From positions 1,674,001 to 1,738,000 of the forward strand of contig NZ_CP071953.1 in the NCBI RefSeq assembly GCF_020084865.1: a stretch of 64,000 bases of DNA. Reading direction: 5' to 3'. The stretch's first letter is position 1. Each line of letters starts with the position of its first letter. This document shows positions 35,437-44,344 of this stretch, one piece after another. The notes beneath the pieces were generated by a model. It saw only the letters and a list, made by a program, of their open reading frames with translations. It did no database searches and was not told the origin of the DNA. The position numbers and the translations under genes are program-made. Source of the DNA: Candidatus Kaistella beijingensis (GTDB lineage: Bacteria; Bacteroidota; Bacteroidia; Flavobacteriales; Weeksellaceae).

Positions 35437-36279
35437 ATGAAGATTTCACCCATCATACAAACTGAAGAATTACTTGATTTACCTAAAGGAAACTTGGTAA
35501 TCGTAGATGCAGGAAGTGGAAAACCAGCTTACGAAAATTATCTCCAAAAACATTTGGAAGGTGCTCTTTACGTAGATTTAAACACAGATTTGGCCGAAAT
35601 TCCAGTAAATGCCAAAAACGGAGGAAGACATCCTTTGCCAAGTTTAGAAAAATTTGCAGAGGTTTTGCAAAAGTTGGGGATTAATTATGATTCGCAAGTC
35701 GTGATTTACGATGATAAAAATGGTTCTAATGCAGCTGCAAGATTTTGGTGGATGCTGAAATCTGTGGGGATTAAAAAAGTGCAAGTTTTAGATGGTGGAC
35801 TACAAACAGCGGAAAGGATTGGATTTCCCACTCAAACCAAAATTCCCAAAACAAGACCAGTAGAAAAACTCAGTTTAAATGAATGGAAACTTCCTTTGGT
35901 TGATATTAATTTCATTGAAAAAAAATCTGAAAAACCTGGTTTTTTGGTGATTGATGTCCGTGAAAAAGACCGCTACGACGGCAAAATAGAACCAATTGAC
36001 GAAATTGCGGGACACATTCCCGGAGCAAAAAATTTTCCCTTTAAAGAAAACCTCAACGAAGATGGAACTTTCAAATCTCCCGAAGATTTAAAGAAAATGT
36101 ATAAAGAATTTTTTGAAAATTTCTCCAGTGAAAACATTGCGATTCATTGCGGTTCTGGTGTTACAGCTTGCCACACCTTGTTAGCTTTGGATTATGCAGG
36201 CTTTGAAATTCCGAACCTCTATATAGGTTCCTGGAGTGAATGGTCAAGAAATAATAAATTTATTGCAAAGAATACTTAA
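35437..36279 (+). CDS. Two-domain rhodanese (thiosulfate/3-mercaptopyruvate sulfurtransferase)
   Basis: A 280-residue protein of two rhodanese domains. Active Cys in AIHCGSGVTACHTLLAL (second domain), with the CGSGVTA loop of mercaptopyruvate sulfurtransferases. The first domain lacks the Cys, as usual. Being placed between nadB and nadC may hint at sulfur supply for the NadA iron-sulfur cluster; that is inference only. Confidence 0.9.
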   Translation: MKISPIIQTEELLDLPKGNLVIVDAGSGKPAYENYLQKHLEGALYVDLNTDLAEIPVNAKNGGRHPLPSLEKFAEVLQKLGINYDSQVVIYDDKNGSNAAARFWWMLKSVGIKKVQVLDGGLQTAERIGFPTQTKIPKTRPVEKLSLNEWKLPLVDINFIEKKSEKPGFLVIDVREKDRYDGKIEPIDEIAGHIPGAKNFPFKENLNEDGTFKSPEDLKKMYKEFFENFSSENIAIHCGSGVTACHTLLALDYAGFEIPNLYIGSWSEWSRNNKFIAKNT

Positions 36280-36289
36280 ATTTTAAAAC

Positions 36290-37150
36290 ATGAAAAAACC
36301 ACCATACGTTACCAAAGAGGCTTTAAAAACTTTTATTAAAAACGCCCTTGAAGAAGACATTCAGGACGGGGACCATTCTACACTTTCCACGATTCCGAAA
36401 GATTTGCAGCAGAAAGCCAAACTTTTAGTAAAAGAAGACTGCATTTTAGCGGGAGTTGAATTGGCAGAAATTATCTTCAAGCAGTTCGATAAAAATTTAA
36501 AAATTGAAGTCCTTATTAAAGACGGAGAATCTGCAAAAGTCGGCGACATTGCTTTCTATGTAGAAGGAAGCGCTCGCTCTATACTTTCAACGGAAAGATT
36601 GGTTTTAAACTGCATGCAAAGAATGAGCGGAATTGCCACATTAACCCACGATTGGGATTCGCGACTTTTAGGAACCAAAACCAAACTTTTAGATACGAGA
36701 AAAACCACTCCAAATTTTAGAATTTGCGAAAAATGGGCGGTTGCAATTGGAGGCGGAACCAACCATCGTTACGGACTGTACGACATGATCATGTTGAAAG
36801 ACAACCACATCGATTACAACGGAAGCATCACTAATGCGGTGAAAATGGCGAAAGATTATGTGAAAAAGCTGAAGAAACCTTTAAAAATTGAAGTTGAAAC
36901 CCGAAATTTAGAAGAAGTTGAAGAAGCCATCAAATCAGGTGCAGACCGAATTATGCTCGACAATATGGATATTCCGACCATGAAAAAGGCAGTACAACTC
37001 ATTAAAGGAAAAGCAGAAAGCGAAGCTTCCGGTGGAATAACGAGAGAAATGCTGAAAGATGTGGCTTCGACTGGAGTAGATTTTATTTCTGCAGGTGCAC
37101 TTACTCATTCGGCGGATAATATTGATTTGAGCCTAAAAGCAGTGAAATAA
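36290..37150 (+). CDS. nadC: Nicotinate-nucleotide pyrophosphorylase (carboxylating)
   Basis: A 286-residue enzyme converting quinolinate and PRPP to nicotinate mononucleotide. It has the LNCMQRMSGIATLT block, DTRKTTPNFR, the phosphate-binding Arg/Lys pair of AIGGGTNHRYGLYDMIMLKDNH, and the barrel segment EVETRNLEEVEEAI. Length fits the family. It completes nadB / sulfurtransferase / nadC. Confidence 0.95.
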   Translation: MKKPPYVTKEALKTFIKNALEEDIQDGDHSTLSTIPKDLQQKAKLLVKEDCILAGVELAEIIFKQFDKNLKIEVLIKDGESAKVGDIAFYVEGSARSILSTERLVLNCMQRMSGIATLTHDWDSRLLGTKTKLLDTRKTTPNFRICEKWAVAIGGGTNHRYGLYDMIMLKDNHIDYNGSITNAVKMAKDYVKKLKKPLKIEVETRNLEEVEEAIKSGADRIMLDNMDIPTMKKAVQLIKGKAESEASGGITREMLKDVASTGVDFISAGALTHSADNIDLSLKAVK

Positions 37151-37323
37151 AAATTGCAGATGCAACAATTATTATAATTAGTTTTTAATTATTATGTAAA
37201 GAACAAAACTTTTTATCAGGAATCAAATAAATTATAACGCAATGTAAATCAGTTTTTTAACGATAAAATTAACATTTTTTTTAAATTTAACAATTTCTTA
37301 ATGAATTCTTTGTTTTTTAATAT

Positions 37324-37331
37324 TAAATTTG
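37324..37331 (+). promoter_or_regulatory. -7 promoter element of the Oar-like protein
   Basis: TAAATTTG, 36 nt before the ATG at 37368. It supports that start over an upstream codon at 37329. Confidence 0.6.
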
Positions 37332-37367
37332 TCGCTTGGAATTTATATTAATTTAAGCTATAATAAA

Positions 37368-40300
37368 ATGAATCTAAGAAAAACCATTCTCATTGGTGCT
37401 TTGTTCTTTGCAGGTTATGGAACTGTTTATGCTCAGGTAACGACCAGTAACATGACCGGTATTGTGACAAAAGCTGACGGAAAAGCAACTTCCGGAGCAA
37501 CCGTAACTGCCACTCACATTCCATCGGGAACTGTTTACACGGCGAAAGCTAATGCTTCTGGAAACTTCAACTTAGCGAACATGCGTGTTGGAGGACCTTA
37601 CCGTGTGGAAATTGCACAAACAGGTGAAAAACCAGTAGTGTATGAGGACATTTATTTAGAACTTGGTCAACCATTTGTTTTGAATCCTGTTCTTCAAGAA
37701 AAAACAACTGATATTCAGGAGGTTGTAATTACCGGAGCTACAGGAAGAAATGTTAATAAAACCGGAGCTGCAACCAACGTTGGCTTGAAGCAGATTCAGG
37801 ATTTACCACAAACTAACCGAAGTATCACAGAATTTACAAGACTTACTCCGCAATCAAATGGTAACTCATTCGCAGGTAGAGATGCACGTTATAACAATTT
37901 GCAGATTGACGGAGCTAACTTTAATAATGGTTTCGGTTTAAGCAGCAACCCTCTTCCGGGAGGAACTGCGCAACCTATTTCATTGGATGCGATTCAGGAG
38001 ATTTCTGTAAACATTGCGCCATTTGACGTAACCCAGTCTGGATTCACAGGTGCAGGGATTAATGCAGTTACTAAATCAGGGACCAACAGTTTCCACGGTT
38101 CACTTTATGGTTACTACAACGGAAAAGATTTGAATGGTTGGAAAATCAACGGAAATGATCTGGAAAGAGTTTCGGGGGCTAAAATAACCAATGGTTTAAC
38201 CGTAGGTGGCCCAATCATTAAAAATAAATTATTCTTCTTTGTAAGTGGCGAACGTGAGATTTCCACCGGGGCAAATGCTTCCGGAGCAAATCTTTGGAAA
38301 GCGTCACAAAATGGAGTTTCAGACGCTGCAAATAACATTTCGAGAGTAAAGGAATCCGATTTGATCGCCGTTCAAAATCACCTCAGAAATGTTTGGGGTT
38401 ACGATCCGGGAAGATACCAAGGTTACGCAAATGAAGCATTGCAAACCGGTGACAAAATTTTGGCAAGAATCGACTGGAACATTAGTGATAAACATAAATT
38501 TGCATTAAGATATAATATGTTGAATGCAAATTCTGATGCAGTAGCTAACGGAAACTCAGGTCCTTCTCCACGATCATCATGGAACCGAGTAAGTGATAGA
38601 GCAATGACTTTTGAAAACGGAAACTACGGATTCAACAATAAAGTTCAGTCGATTACTGCGGAATTAAACTCATCGTTTACTTCTAATCTTTCAAACAAAT
38701 TCTTATTCACTTATTCAAAAATTCAGGATACCAGAACAACTCCATCAGACAAATTATTCCCATTTGTGGATATTTGGGATGGTTCTGCTAATGGTGGTAA
38801 TTATATCAGTTTTGGTACAGAATTATTCTCTTATTTAAATGATGTAATCAACGATAATTTCTCCTTCATCAACAACCTTACCTATAATGCGGGGAGACAC
38901 ACCATCACAGGTGGTGCAGCATTTGAGGTTCAGAAGTTTGGGAACTCTTATACGAGAATGGGAACTGGCTATTACAGATATGCTTCTGTTGCAGATTTCC
39001 TTAAAACAGGAACCGCAGCCGAAGTTGCCCCAATCATGTTTGGTTTAACTTACCCGTACGCAGGTCAAGATACTTACTCTAGAATTAAGTTTGGCTTAGG
39101 TTCAGCTTATTTACAAGACCGATTTGCAGTAACCGACAGATTGAATTTCACTTTGGGACTTCGCGCAGAACTTCCAATTTATATGAATGATCTAACTCCG
39201 AACCCATCTATCGATAATTTGACATTATTGGATGTAAACGGAAATCCAAAAAATTACAAATCTGGAGAATGGCCAAATTCAAAAGTGATGTTGTCACCAA
39301 GATTTGGATTTAACTATGACGTAATGGGCGACCGTTCATTAACTCTTAGAGGAGGAACAGGAATTTTTACAGGACGTGTACCGTTTGTTTGGTTAACGAA
39401 TATGCCGACCAATTCAGGCGTACTTCAAAATACGATTGAACCAGGTAACTATGCAGCAGTTGCACCATGGATTGGGCAAATCAGATTCCATCCTGAAAAT
39501 ATTTATTATTACGTAGAAAACCCGGTGTATTATACCCAGAACGGTCAACAGGTAACTCCATTTATCAGTTCTCCTTCAGGAGGTGTACCGTCTTCATTTG
39601 CATTGGTTGATGACACTTTCAAAATGCCGTCAGTTTGGAGATCAAGCTTTGGGGTTGACTTCAGAATCCCACAAAGTCCAATTACTTTGACTACAGACAT
39701 TTTATATACTAAAGATGTGAACGCTGTTTTCCAATACGGAGCAAACAGAAAGGAATCTACCCAGAAAATGACAGGTGTTGATAGAGTATATTATCCAAAT
39801 GCTGCGTCTTACCAATACAACACTGCGATCGGAGCAAACAATGCAACAGTTCTTACCAACACCGATACGAAAGGACATGCATTTTCTGCAACTTTCGGAG
39901 CGTCTCTAAGACCTTGGAACGGACTTTCAGGATCAGTATTCTACACCTATTCGGATGCGAAAGAGGTTTCTGCAAATGCAGGATCTAGCGCAACTTCAGC
40001 ATGGGGTGGTTCACCAACCGTTGATTCGCCAAACCAACAATTCTTAAGCATTTCTGATTATGCTATTCCACACAGAGTTGTGGCAAACTTGACCTATGAA
40101 CTTAAAAAAACAGGAACTACTTTAGGTGTTTATTACAACGGTGCACATCAAGGAAGATATTCATATTACTATTCAAATGACGTGAATGGTGACGGAATTG
40201 CGAATGACTTGATGTACATTCCAAACGATGTAAACAACATGAAGTTTGTTGACATCACAACAGGAAGCGGAACAAATACTACTGTTGTTTTCACAGCTCA

Positions 40301-40703
40301 GCAGCAAAGAGATGCTTTCAATAAGTTTATTGCAGACAATGGTTTAGAAAAATACAGAGGACAAATTCTTCCACGTAATGAATTCTTGCTTCCTTGGTTG
40401 AACCGTTTCGATGTAAGATTAGCACAGAACTTATTCTCGGACATGGTTTCAAAAGGCGATAAAGTTCAAATTACACTTGATGTGGTAAACTTTGGTAACT
40501 TGCTCAATTCAAGTTGGGGAGTTCGTGACTATTCTGTAAGTTCTTACGGAGCTGCAATTCTTTCAAGAGCAGGAGCGCTTTCTCCAGATCCATCTTTCAC
40601 GATGCTTCGTGATGGTGCAGAGTTAATTAAAGCACCTTACAGGCCAGGAAGTTCTACTGCTACAACCTGGAGCGCAATGCTTGGTTTCAAATACTCTTTC
40701 TAA
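37368..40703 (+). CDS. Oar-like TonB-dependent outer-membrane protein
   Basis: A 1111-residue outer-membrane protein. Signal peptide (cut near YAQ, residue 23), then a carboxypeptidase-regulatory-like beta domain (TGIVTKADGKATSGATVTA, residues 28-110), then a plug-like region (DIQEVVITGATGRN ... QIDGANFNNGFG) and a long beta barrel ending in GFKYSF, the typical C-terminal aromatic signature. It resembles Oar proteins of flavobacteria and myxobacteria. The ligand is unknown. Base and codon use are like its neighbours. Confidence 0.9.
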   Translation: MNLRKTILIGALFFAGYGTVYAQVTTSNMTGIVTKADGKATSGATVTATHIPSGTVYTAKANASGNFNLANMRVGGPYRVEIAQTGEKPVVYEDIYLELGQPFVLNPVLQEKTTDIQEVVITGATGRNVNKTGAATNVGLKQIQDLPQTNRSITEFTRLTPQSNGNSFAGRDARYNNLQIDGANFNNGFGLSSNPLPGGTAQPISLDAIQEISVNIAPFDVTQSGFTGAGINAVTKSGTNSFHGSLYGYYNGKDLNGWKINGNDLERVSGAKITNGLTVGGPIIKNKLFFFVSGEREISTGANASGANLWKASQNGVSDAANNISRVKESDLIAVQNHLRNVWGYDPGRYQGYANEALQTGDKILARIDWNISDKHKFALRYNMLNANSDAVANGNSGPSPRSSWNRVSDRAMTFENGNYGFNNKVQSITAELNSSFTSNLSNKFLFTYSKIQDTRTTPSDKLFPFVDIWDGSANGGNYISFGTELFSYLNDVINDNFSFINNLTYNAGRHTITGGAAFEVQKFGNSYTRMGTGYYRYASVADFLKTGTAAEVAPIMFGLTYPYAGQDTYSRIKFGLGSAYLQDRFAVTDRLNFTLGLRAELPIYMNDLTPNPSIDNLTLLDVNGNPKNYKSGEWPNSKVMLSPRFGFNYDVMGDRSLTLRGGTGIFTGRVPFVWLTNMPTNSGVLQNTIEPGNYAAVAPWIGQIRFHPENIYYYVENPVYYTQNGQQVTPFISSPSGGVPSSFALVDDTFKMPSVWRSSFGVDFRIPQSPITLTTDILYTKDVNAVFQYGANRKESTQKMTGVDRVYYPNAASYQYNTAIGANNATVLTNTDTKGHAFSATFGASLRPWNGLSGSVFYTYSDAKEVSANAGSSATSAWGGSPTVDSPNQQFLSISDYAIPHRVVANLTYELKKTGTTLGVYYNGAHQGRYSYYYSNDVNGDGIANDLMYIPNDVNNMKFVDITTGSGTNTTVVFTAQQQRDAFNKFIADNGLEKYRGQILPRNEFLLPWLNRFDVRLAQNLFSDMVSKGDKVQITLDVVNFGNLLNSSWGVRDYSVSSYGAAILSRAGALSPDPSFTMLRDGAELIKAPYRPGSSTATTWSAMLGFKYSF

Positions 40704-40726
40704 TAGAAGGAAATTTATAAACTCTC

Positions 40727-40756
40727 AAAATCCCGACCTTTCGTCGGGATTTTTTA
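40727..40756 (+). terminator. Rho-independent terminator after the Oar-like gene
   Basis: 9-bp stem aatcccgac / gtcgggatt followed by a T-run. The next promoter's -7 element starts directly after it. Confidence 0.9.
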
Positions 40757-40762
40757 TCTTTG
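40755..40762 (+). promoter_or_regulatory. -7 promoter element of the 147-residue membrane protein / asd
   Basis: TATCTTTG followed by CAG, overlapping the terminator's tail. Confidence 0.6.
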
Positions 40763-40787
40763 CAGTTAATCATAAAAAAAAATAAAA

Positions 40788-41231
40788 ATGGATTTTAGTT
40801 TAATGCTCAATGCACACCGTGGTTTTGCTTATTTGATTTTGCTTTCTTCCGCAATATTTATTATTGCCTTACTCATGACGATGTTCGGATATTCAGGAAG
40901 AATTACCAAATTATTGAGAAAATCTACATTGTTCACGATGATATTTTTTCATACTCAGGCACTGATTGGTTTGATAATGTTGTTTTTCTTTTCTCCCGGA
41001 TTTAAAGCGGCAAAAGAAGCAGGAACATTAATGAAAGATGCTGTTTCAAGAAATACTTACGTGGAACATCCAACCGCAATGGTTATCGCAGCAGTTTTGT
41101 TGACCATTTTAAATAAAAAATTCAAAACCAGTGACAAAATCCAAATGTCTTGGGTAATTCTGGCGGTAATCGCATTGGCTTTAATGTTGTGGGCGTTTCA
41201 GTGGCACAGGCTTTTTGGCGGTGCTGCATAA
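40788..41231 (+). CDS. Four-helix integral membrane protein (flavobacterial conserved)
   Basis: A 147-residue protein with four hydrophobic helices (about residues 16-36, 48-66, 96-112, 122-140). NAHRGFAYL precedes helix 1, FFHTQALIGL lies in helix 2, and EHPTAM precedes helix 3. These spaced His residues could bind haem, as in small cytochrome b-like proteins, but this is not proved by the sequence. It resembles conserved flavobacterial membrane proteins of unknown function. Confidence 0.7.
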   Translation: MDFSLMLNAHRGFAYLILLSSAIFIIALLMTMFGYSGRITKLLRKSTLFTMIFFHTQALIGLIMLFFFSPGFKAAKEAGTLMKDAVSRNTYVEHPTAMVIAAVLLTILNKKFKTSDKIQMSWVILAVIALALMLWAFQWHRLFGGAA

Positions 41232-41261
41232 TCAATTATCATTTATCAATCATCAATTATA

Positions 41262-42254
41262 ATGAAAATCGCAGTTGTTGGCGCAACCGGAATGGTGGGC
41301 CAAATTATGTTGAAAGTTTTAGAGGAAAGAAACTTCCCCGTTTCAGAACTTATTCCTGTAGCCTCCGAAAAATCTGTCGGTAAAAAAGTAATATTTAAAG
41401 GAAATGAATTAGAAATTGTATCGATGCAAACCGCAATTGATATGAAACCTGAAATCGCACTTTTTTCAGCAGGTGGCGACACTTCAAAAGAATTTGCTCC
41501 AAAATTCGCAGACGCAGGTACAACAGTTATCGACAATTCGTCCGCATGGAGAATGGAACCCGACAAGAGATTGGTCGTTCCGGAAATCAACGCAAATATT
41601 TTAACAAGGGAAGATAAAATCATTGCCAACCCAAACTGTTCAACAATTCAGTTGGTGATGGTTCTTCATCCTTTAAATCAAAAATATGATTTGAAAAGAG
41701 TGATCGTTTCCACTTATCAATCGGTTACAGGAACGGGTAAAAATGCAGTGGATCAACTAAATGCCGAAATTATTGGTAATGATGAGGTTGCAAAAGTTTA
41801 CCCCTACGAAATTTTCAAAAATGCACTTCCGCAATGTGATGTTTTTGCCGATGATGATTATACGAAAGAGGAAATCAAACTGATGAAAGAACCGAAGAAA
41901 ATTTTAGGTGATGATACCTTTAATTTAACGGCAACTGCAGTTCGAGTTCCTGTTCAAGGCGGTCATTCAGAAAGTGTGAACATTGAATTTGAAAACGAAT
42001 TCGATTTGGATGAAGTAAGAAAGATTCTGTCGCAAACTCCAGGAGTTGTGGTAATGGATGACGTGAAAAACAAAATCTATCCGATGCCGCTTTATTCCGA
42101 AGGAAAAGACGAAGTTTTCGTGGGAAGAATCCGAAGAGATTTATCACAGCCAAAAACTTTAAATATGTGGATTGTCGCAGATAATCTCCGAAAAGGTGCC
42201 GCGACAAATGCAGTACAAATTGCCGAATATCTCGTTACAAATAATCTAGTTTAA
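41262..42254 (+). CDS. asd: Aspartate-semialdehyde dehydrogenase
   Basis: A 330-residue NADP-dependent enzyme making aspartate semialdehyde for lysine, methionine, threonine and diaminopimelate. NADP-binding VGATGMVGQIML at the N-terminus, the active Cys in NPNCSTIQLVM, and GHSESVNIEFE near the catalytic His. Its length matches the Gram-positive/Bacteroidota type. A terminator follows at 42259. Confidence 0.95.
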   Translation: MKIAVVGATGMVGQIMLKVLEERNFPVSELIPVASEKSVGKKVIFKGNELEIVSMQTAIDMKPEIALFSAGGDTSKEFAPKFADAGTTVIDNSSAWRMEPDKRLVVPEINANILTREDKIIANPNCSTIQLVMVLHPLNQKYDLKRVIVSTYQSVTGTGKNAVDQLNAEIIGNDEVAKVYPYEIFKNALPQCDVFADDDYTKEEIKLMKEPKKILGDDTFNLTATAVRVPVQGGHSESVNIEFENEFDLDEVRKILSQTPGVVVMDDVKNKIYPMPLYSEGKDEVFVGRIRRDLSQPKTLNMWIVADNLRKGAATNAVQIAEYLVTNNLV

Positions 42255-42258
42255 GATC

Positions 42259-42283
42259 ATCCCGCAAATAGCGGGTTTTTTTA
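42259..42283 (+). terminator. Rho-independent terminator after asd
   Basis: Stem cccgc / gcggg with a T-run of seven. Confidence 0.8.
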
Positions 42284-42328
42284 TGATTAGATTCATCAAA
42301 CATTTTTACTAAAAATACTGAAACTTCA

Positions 42329-43345
42329 ATGTCCGAAACTCAAAATACCTCCAAAACCAATTTTGCCTTTCAAAGAAATGTGGCAATCGTGGGAATCCTA
42401 CTTTTTGTCGGAAAATTAATTGCGTGGCATTTGACCAATTCCGATGCGGTTTTTTCCGATGCAATGGAAAGCATTGTGAACATTATCGCCGCTTTCATGG
42501 GACTGTATTCGCTTTATCTTGCCGCGAAACCAAAAGATCTGGATCATCCTTACGGACACGGAAAAGTAGAATTTGTGACTTCCGGAATTGAAGGTGCGCT
42601 GATTATTTTTGCCGGGGTCATCATCATTGTGCAATCCGTAGATTCTTTGCTTCACGGGAATGTTCCAAAAAAACTCGATTGGGGAATTTTGATTGTGGCT
42701 TTAACGGCGGCAATCAATTATCTGATGGGACACATTTCTGTTAAAAAAGGAATTAAGCAAAACTCGCTCGTTCTTCAAAGCTCAGGCAAACATCTTCAAA
42801 GCGACACGTTTACCACTTTGGGCGTTGTCATCAGTTTGGTTTTGATTTATTTCACTAAAATTTATTGGATTGACGCTGCTGTTGCTCTGATTTTTGGTGG
42901 TTACATCATGTTTGTCGGTTATAAAATCATCCGAAAAGCTTTAAGTGGAATTATGGATGAGGCAGATTTAGAGATGCTTTCACGCCTCGCAAAATTTCTA
43001 AACGAGAACAGAAAACCGGAGTGGATCGACATTCACAACATGCGCATTCAACAACATGGAAGCGGGCTTCACATTGACGCACACTTAACTTTACCATGGT
43101 ATTTTGAGCTTCGAAAAGCGCACGAGGAAATGGAAAAAGCCTATAAGTTGATTGGCGAAAATACTGATCGAAGCGTAGAATTCAACTTCCATTTGGATGA
43201 CTGCAAAACTTTTTCGTGCGAGATTTGCCAACTTTCAGAGTGTCCGGTTCGCCAAAAACCTTTCGTTAAAAAAATTGAATGGAACGAGAAGAATATTTCA
43301 CAAGTGCAGAAACATTCTTTAGAAGCGACTTCTACAAAGAATTAA
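42329..43345 (+). CDS. Cation diffusion facilitator (CDF) transporter with Cys-rich tail
   Basis: A 338-residue inner-membrane divalent-metal exporter. The metal site motif SDAMESIVN and the HPYGHGKVEF block fit CDF proteins; the second HD-type site is HLQSDTFTTLG. The C-terminal cytoplasmic domain ends in DDCKTFSCEICQLSECPV, with four spaced Cys residues absent from classical ZitB/FieF, so it may bind metal. It overlaps the convergent XrtF partner gene by 14 bases. Confidence 0.9.
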   Translation: MSETQNTSKTNFAFQRNVAIVGILLFVGKLIAWHLTNSDAVFSDAMESIVNIIAAFMGLYSLYLAAKPKDLDHPYGHGKVEFVTSGIEGALIIFAGVIIIVQSVDSLLHGNVPKKLDWGILIVALTAAINYLMGHISVKKGIKQNSLVLQSSGKHLQSDTFTTLGVVISLVLIYFTKIYWIDAAVALIFGGYIMFVGYKIIRKALSGIMDEADLEMLSRLAKFLNENRKPEWIDIHNMRIQQHGSGLHIDAHLTLPWYFELRKAHEEMEKAYKLIGENTDRSVEFNFHLDDCKTFSCEICQLSECPVRQKPFVKKIEWNEKNISQVQKHSLEATSTKN

Positions 43346-43763
43346 TATGTTTTCGGTAATAAAACATCGGAATAATCAACAACAAAATCAGGGGCTGAAT
43401 CACAAATCTTCTCATATAGAAAGAGAACAGGTAACCAATTTCAAATTTGGTGTGAATACAGTAAAGATAAATCGGGAAAGTAATCACAAAAACGATCACC
43501 ATTAAAATCACCGCCTGAAAAGTCCACCGTTTGTTCTTAAAGATAAAATGCACGACTAAAGCTGAAAAAAACAAGTTCAATAGAAATCTGAAAAGATGAT
43601 GGAGAATCAATTTACCCCATTCAAAATGCGGAAAATATGCATTTTTGTTGGCTTCATGAAAATAGTTGAGAAACGGATCGTAAAAAACTTTGTCTTCTAT
43701 CATCCGGACTCCGATTAACCCTAAAATTCCTAGAATTACAAGTAACCAGTTAAGAATTTTCAT
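43332..43763 (-). CDS. Exosortase F system-associated membrane protein
   Basis: A 143-residue polytopic protein with four predicted helices (about residues 5-20, 54-74, 80-100, 120-138). It sits directly after XrtF with a 14-base overlap and fits the small partner protein found next to exosortase F in Flavobacteriia (TIGR04127-like). The partner's role in sorting is not established. Confidence 0.8.
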   Translation of the reverse strand: MKILNWLLVILGILGLIGVRMIEDKVFYDPFLNYFHEANKNAYFPHFEWGKLILHHLFRFLLNLFFSALVVHFIFKNKRWTFQAVILMVIVFVITFPIYLYCIHTKFEIGYLFSFYMRRFVIQPLILLLIIPMFYYRKHINSL

Positions 43764-44292
43764 GTTCCGGTGCTTTTAGTGCAAAATACTTAATCCAAAC
43801 CAGCCACAGCAAAACGACGCTTCCATAGATGATTGCAGGAAAAAAATAGTCGTGAAATATTTTCCCGTATTCAGGATGTACTCTCAATATAATATTTAAT
43901 CCCGCAATTCGCAGGACATTCATGATGTGAAGGAACAAAATTCCTGCTCCAGCAAAAAAAAAAGTCTGGAAACCTTTATAAAAGGCAAAAACGAACGCCA
44001 GAAATAAAATTATCACTGAAATAGCGTTGCAACCTTCAACCATCCGGGAAACATATTCTCCATTGACAAGGAAAAAGGTGGTTTCGTCTTGCGGTTTTCC
44101 TTCAACAAGTTTGGTAGCGAAGCCCAGATTTCTTTGGCAAAATGCGGTTTGTTCAGCAACCCATTCTGAAATCGGATCCAGACCTGCATTCTTGAATTTG
44201 TTCAGATAAAACTGATAACCTACTAGCAAAACCAAATAAATGATAATGAACCGCAATAAAATTTTCAGAACCGGCTTGAAATCGTTGAACAT
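43750..44292 (-). CDS. xrtF: Exosortase family protein XrtF
   Basis: A 180-residue polytopic transpeptidase of the exosortase/archaeosortase family. The catalytic triad positions are clear: C88 in MVEGCNAISV, R128 in NVLRIAGLN, and H147 in FHDYFFPAIIYG. Exosortases process C-terminal sorting signals of exported proteins; the targets of XrtF are not in this window. It is a short two-gene operon with its partner, from a -7 element only 4 nt from the start. Confidence 0.92.
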   Translation of the reverse strand: MFNDFKPVLKILLRFIIIYLVLLVGYQFYLNKFKNAGLDPISEWVAEQTAFCQRNLGFATKLVEGKPQDETTFFLVNGEYVSRMVEGCNAISVIILFLAFVFAFYKGFQTFFFAGAGILFLHIMNVLRIAGLNIILRVHPEYGKIFHDYFFPAIIYGSVVLLWLVWIKYFALKAPEHENS

Positions 44293-44296
44293 GCTG

Positions 44297-44304
44297 CAAA
44301 TATA
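44297..44304 (-). promoter_or_regulatory. -7 promoter element, 4 nt from the xrtF start
   Basis: Minus-strand TATATTTG followed by CAGC and then ATG at 44292. It is divergent from the element at 44330. Confidence 0.6.
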
Positions 44305-44329
44305 ATGTTTTAAAAAATTCTATTTTCCC

Positions 44330-44337
44330 TATATTTG
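44330..44337 (+). promoter_or_regulatory. -7 promoter element, 7 nt from the AmgK-like start
   Basis: TATATTTG followed by TAAAAGA, then ATG at 44345. Back to back with the xrtF promoter. Confidence 0.6.
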
Positions 44338-44344
44338 TAAAAGA

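Noticed and set aside
41246..41629. 127-residue minus-strand frame
   Set aside because: Antisense to asd.
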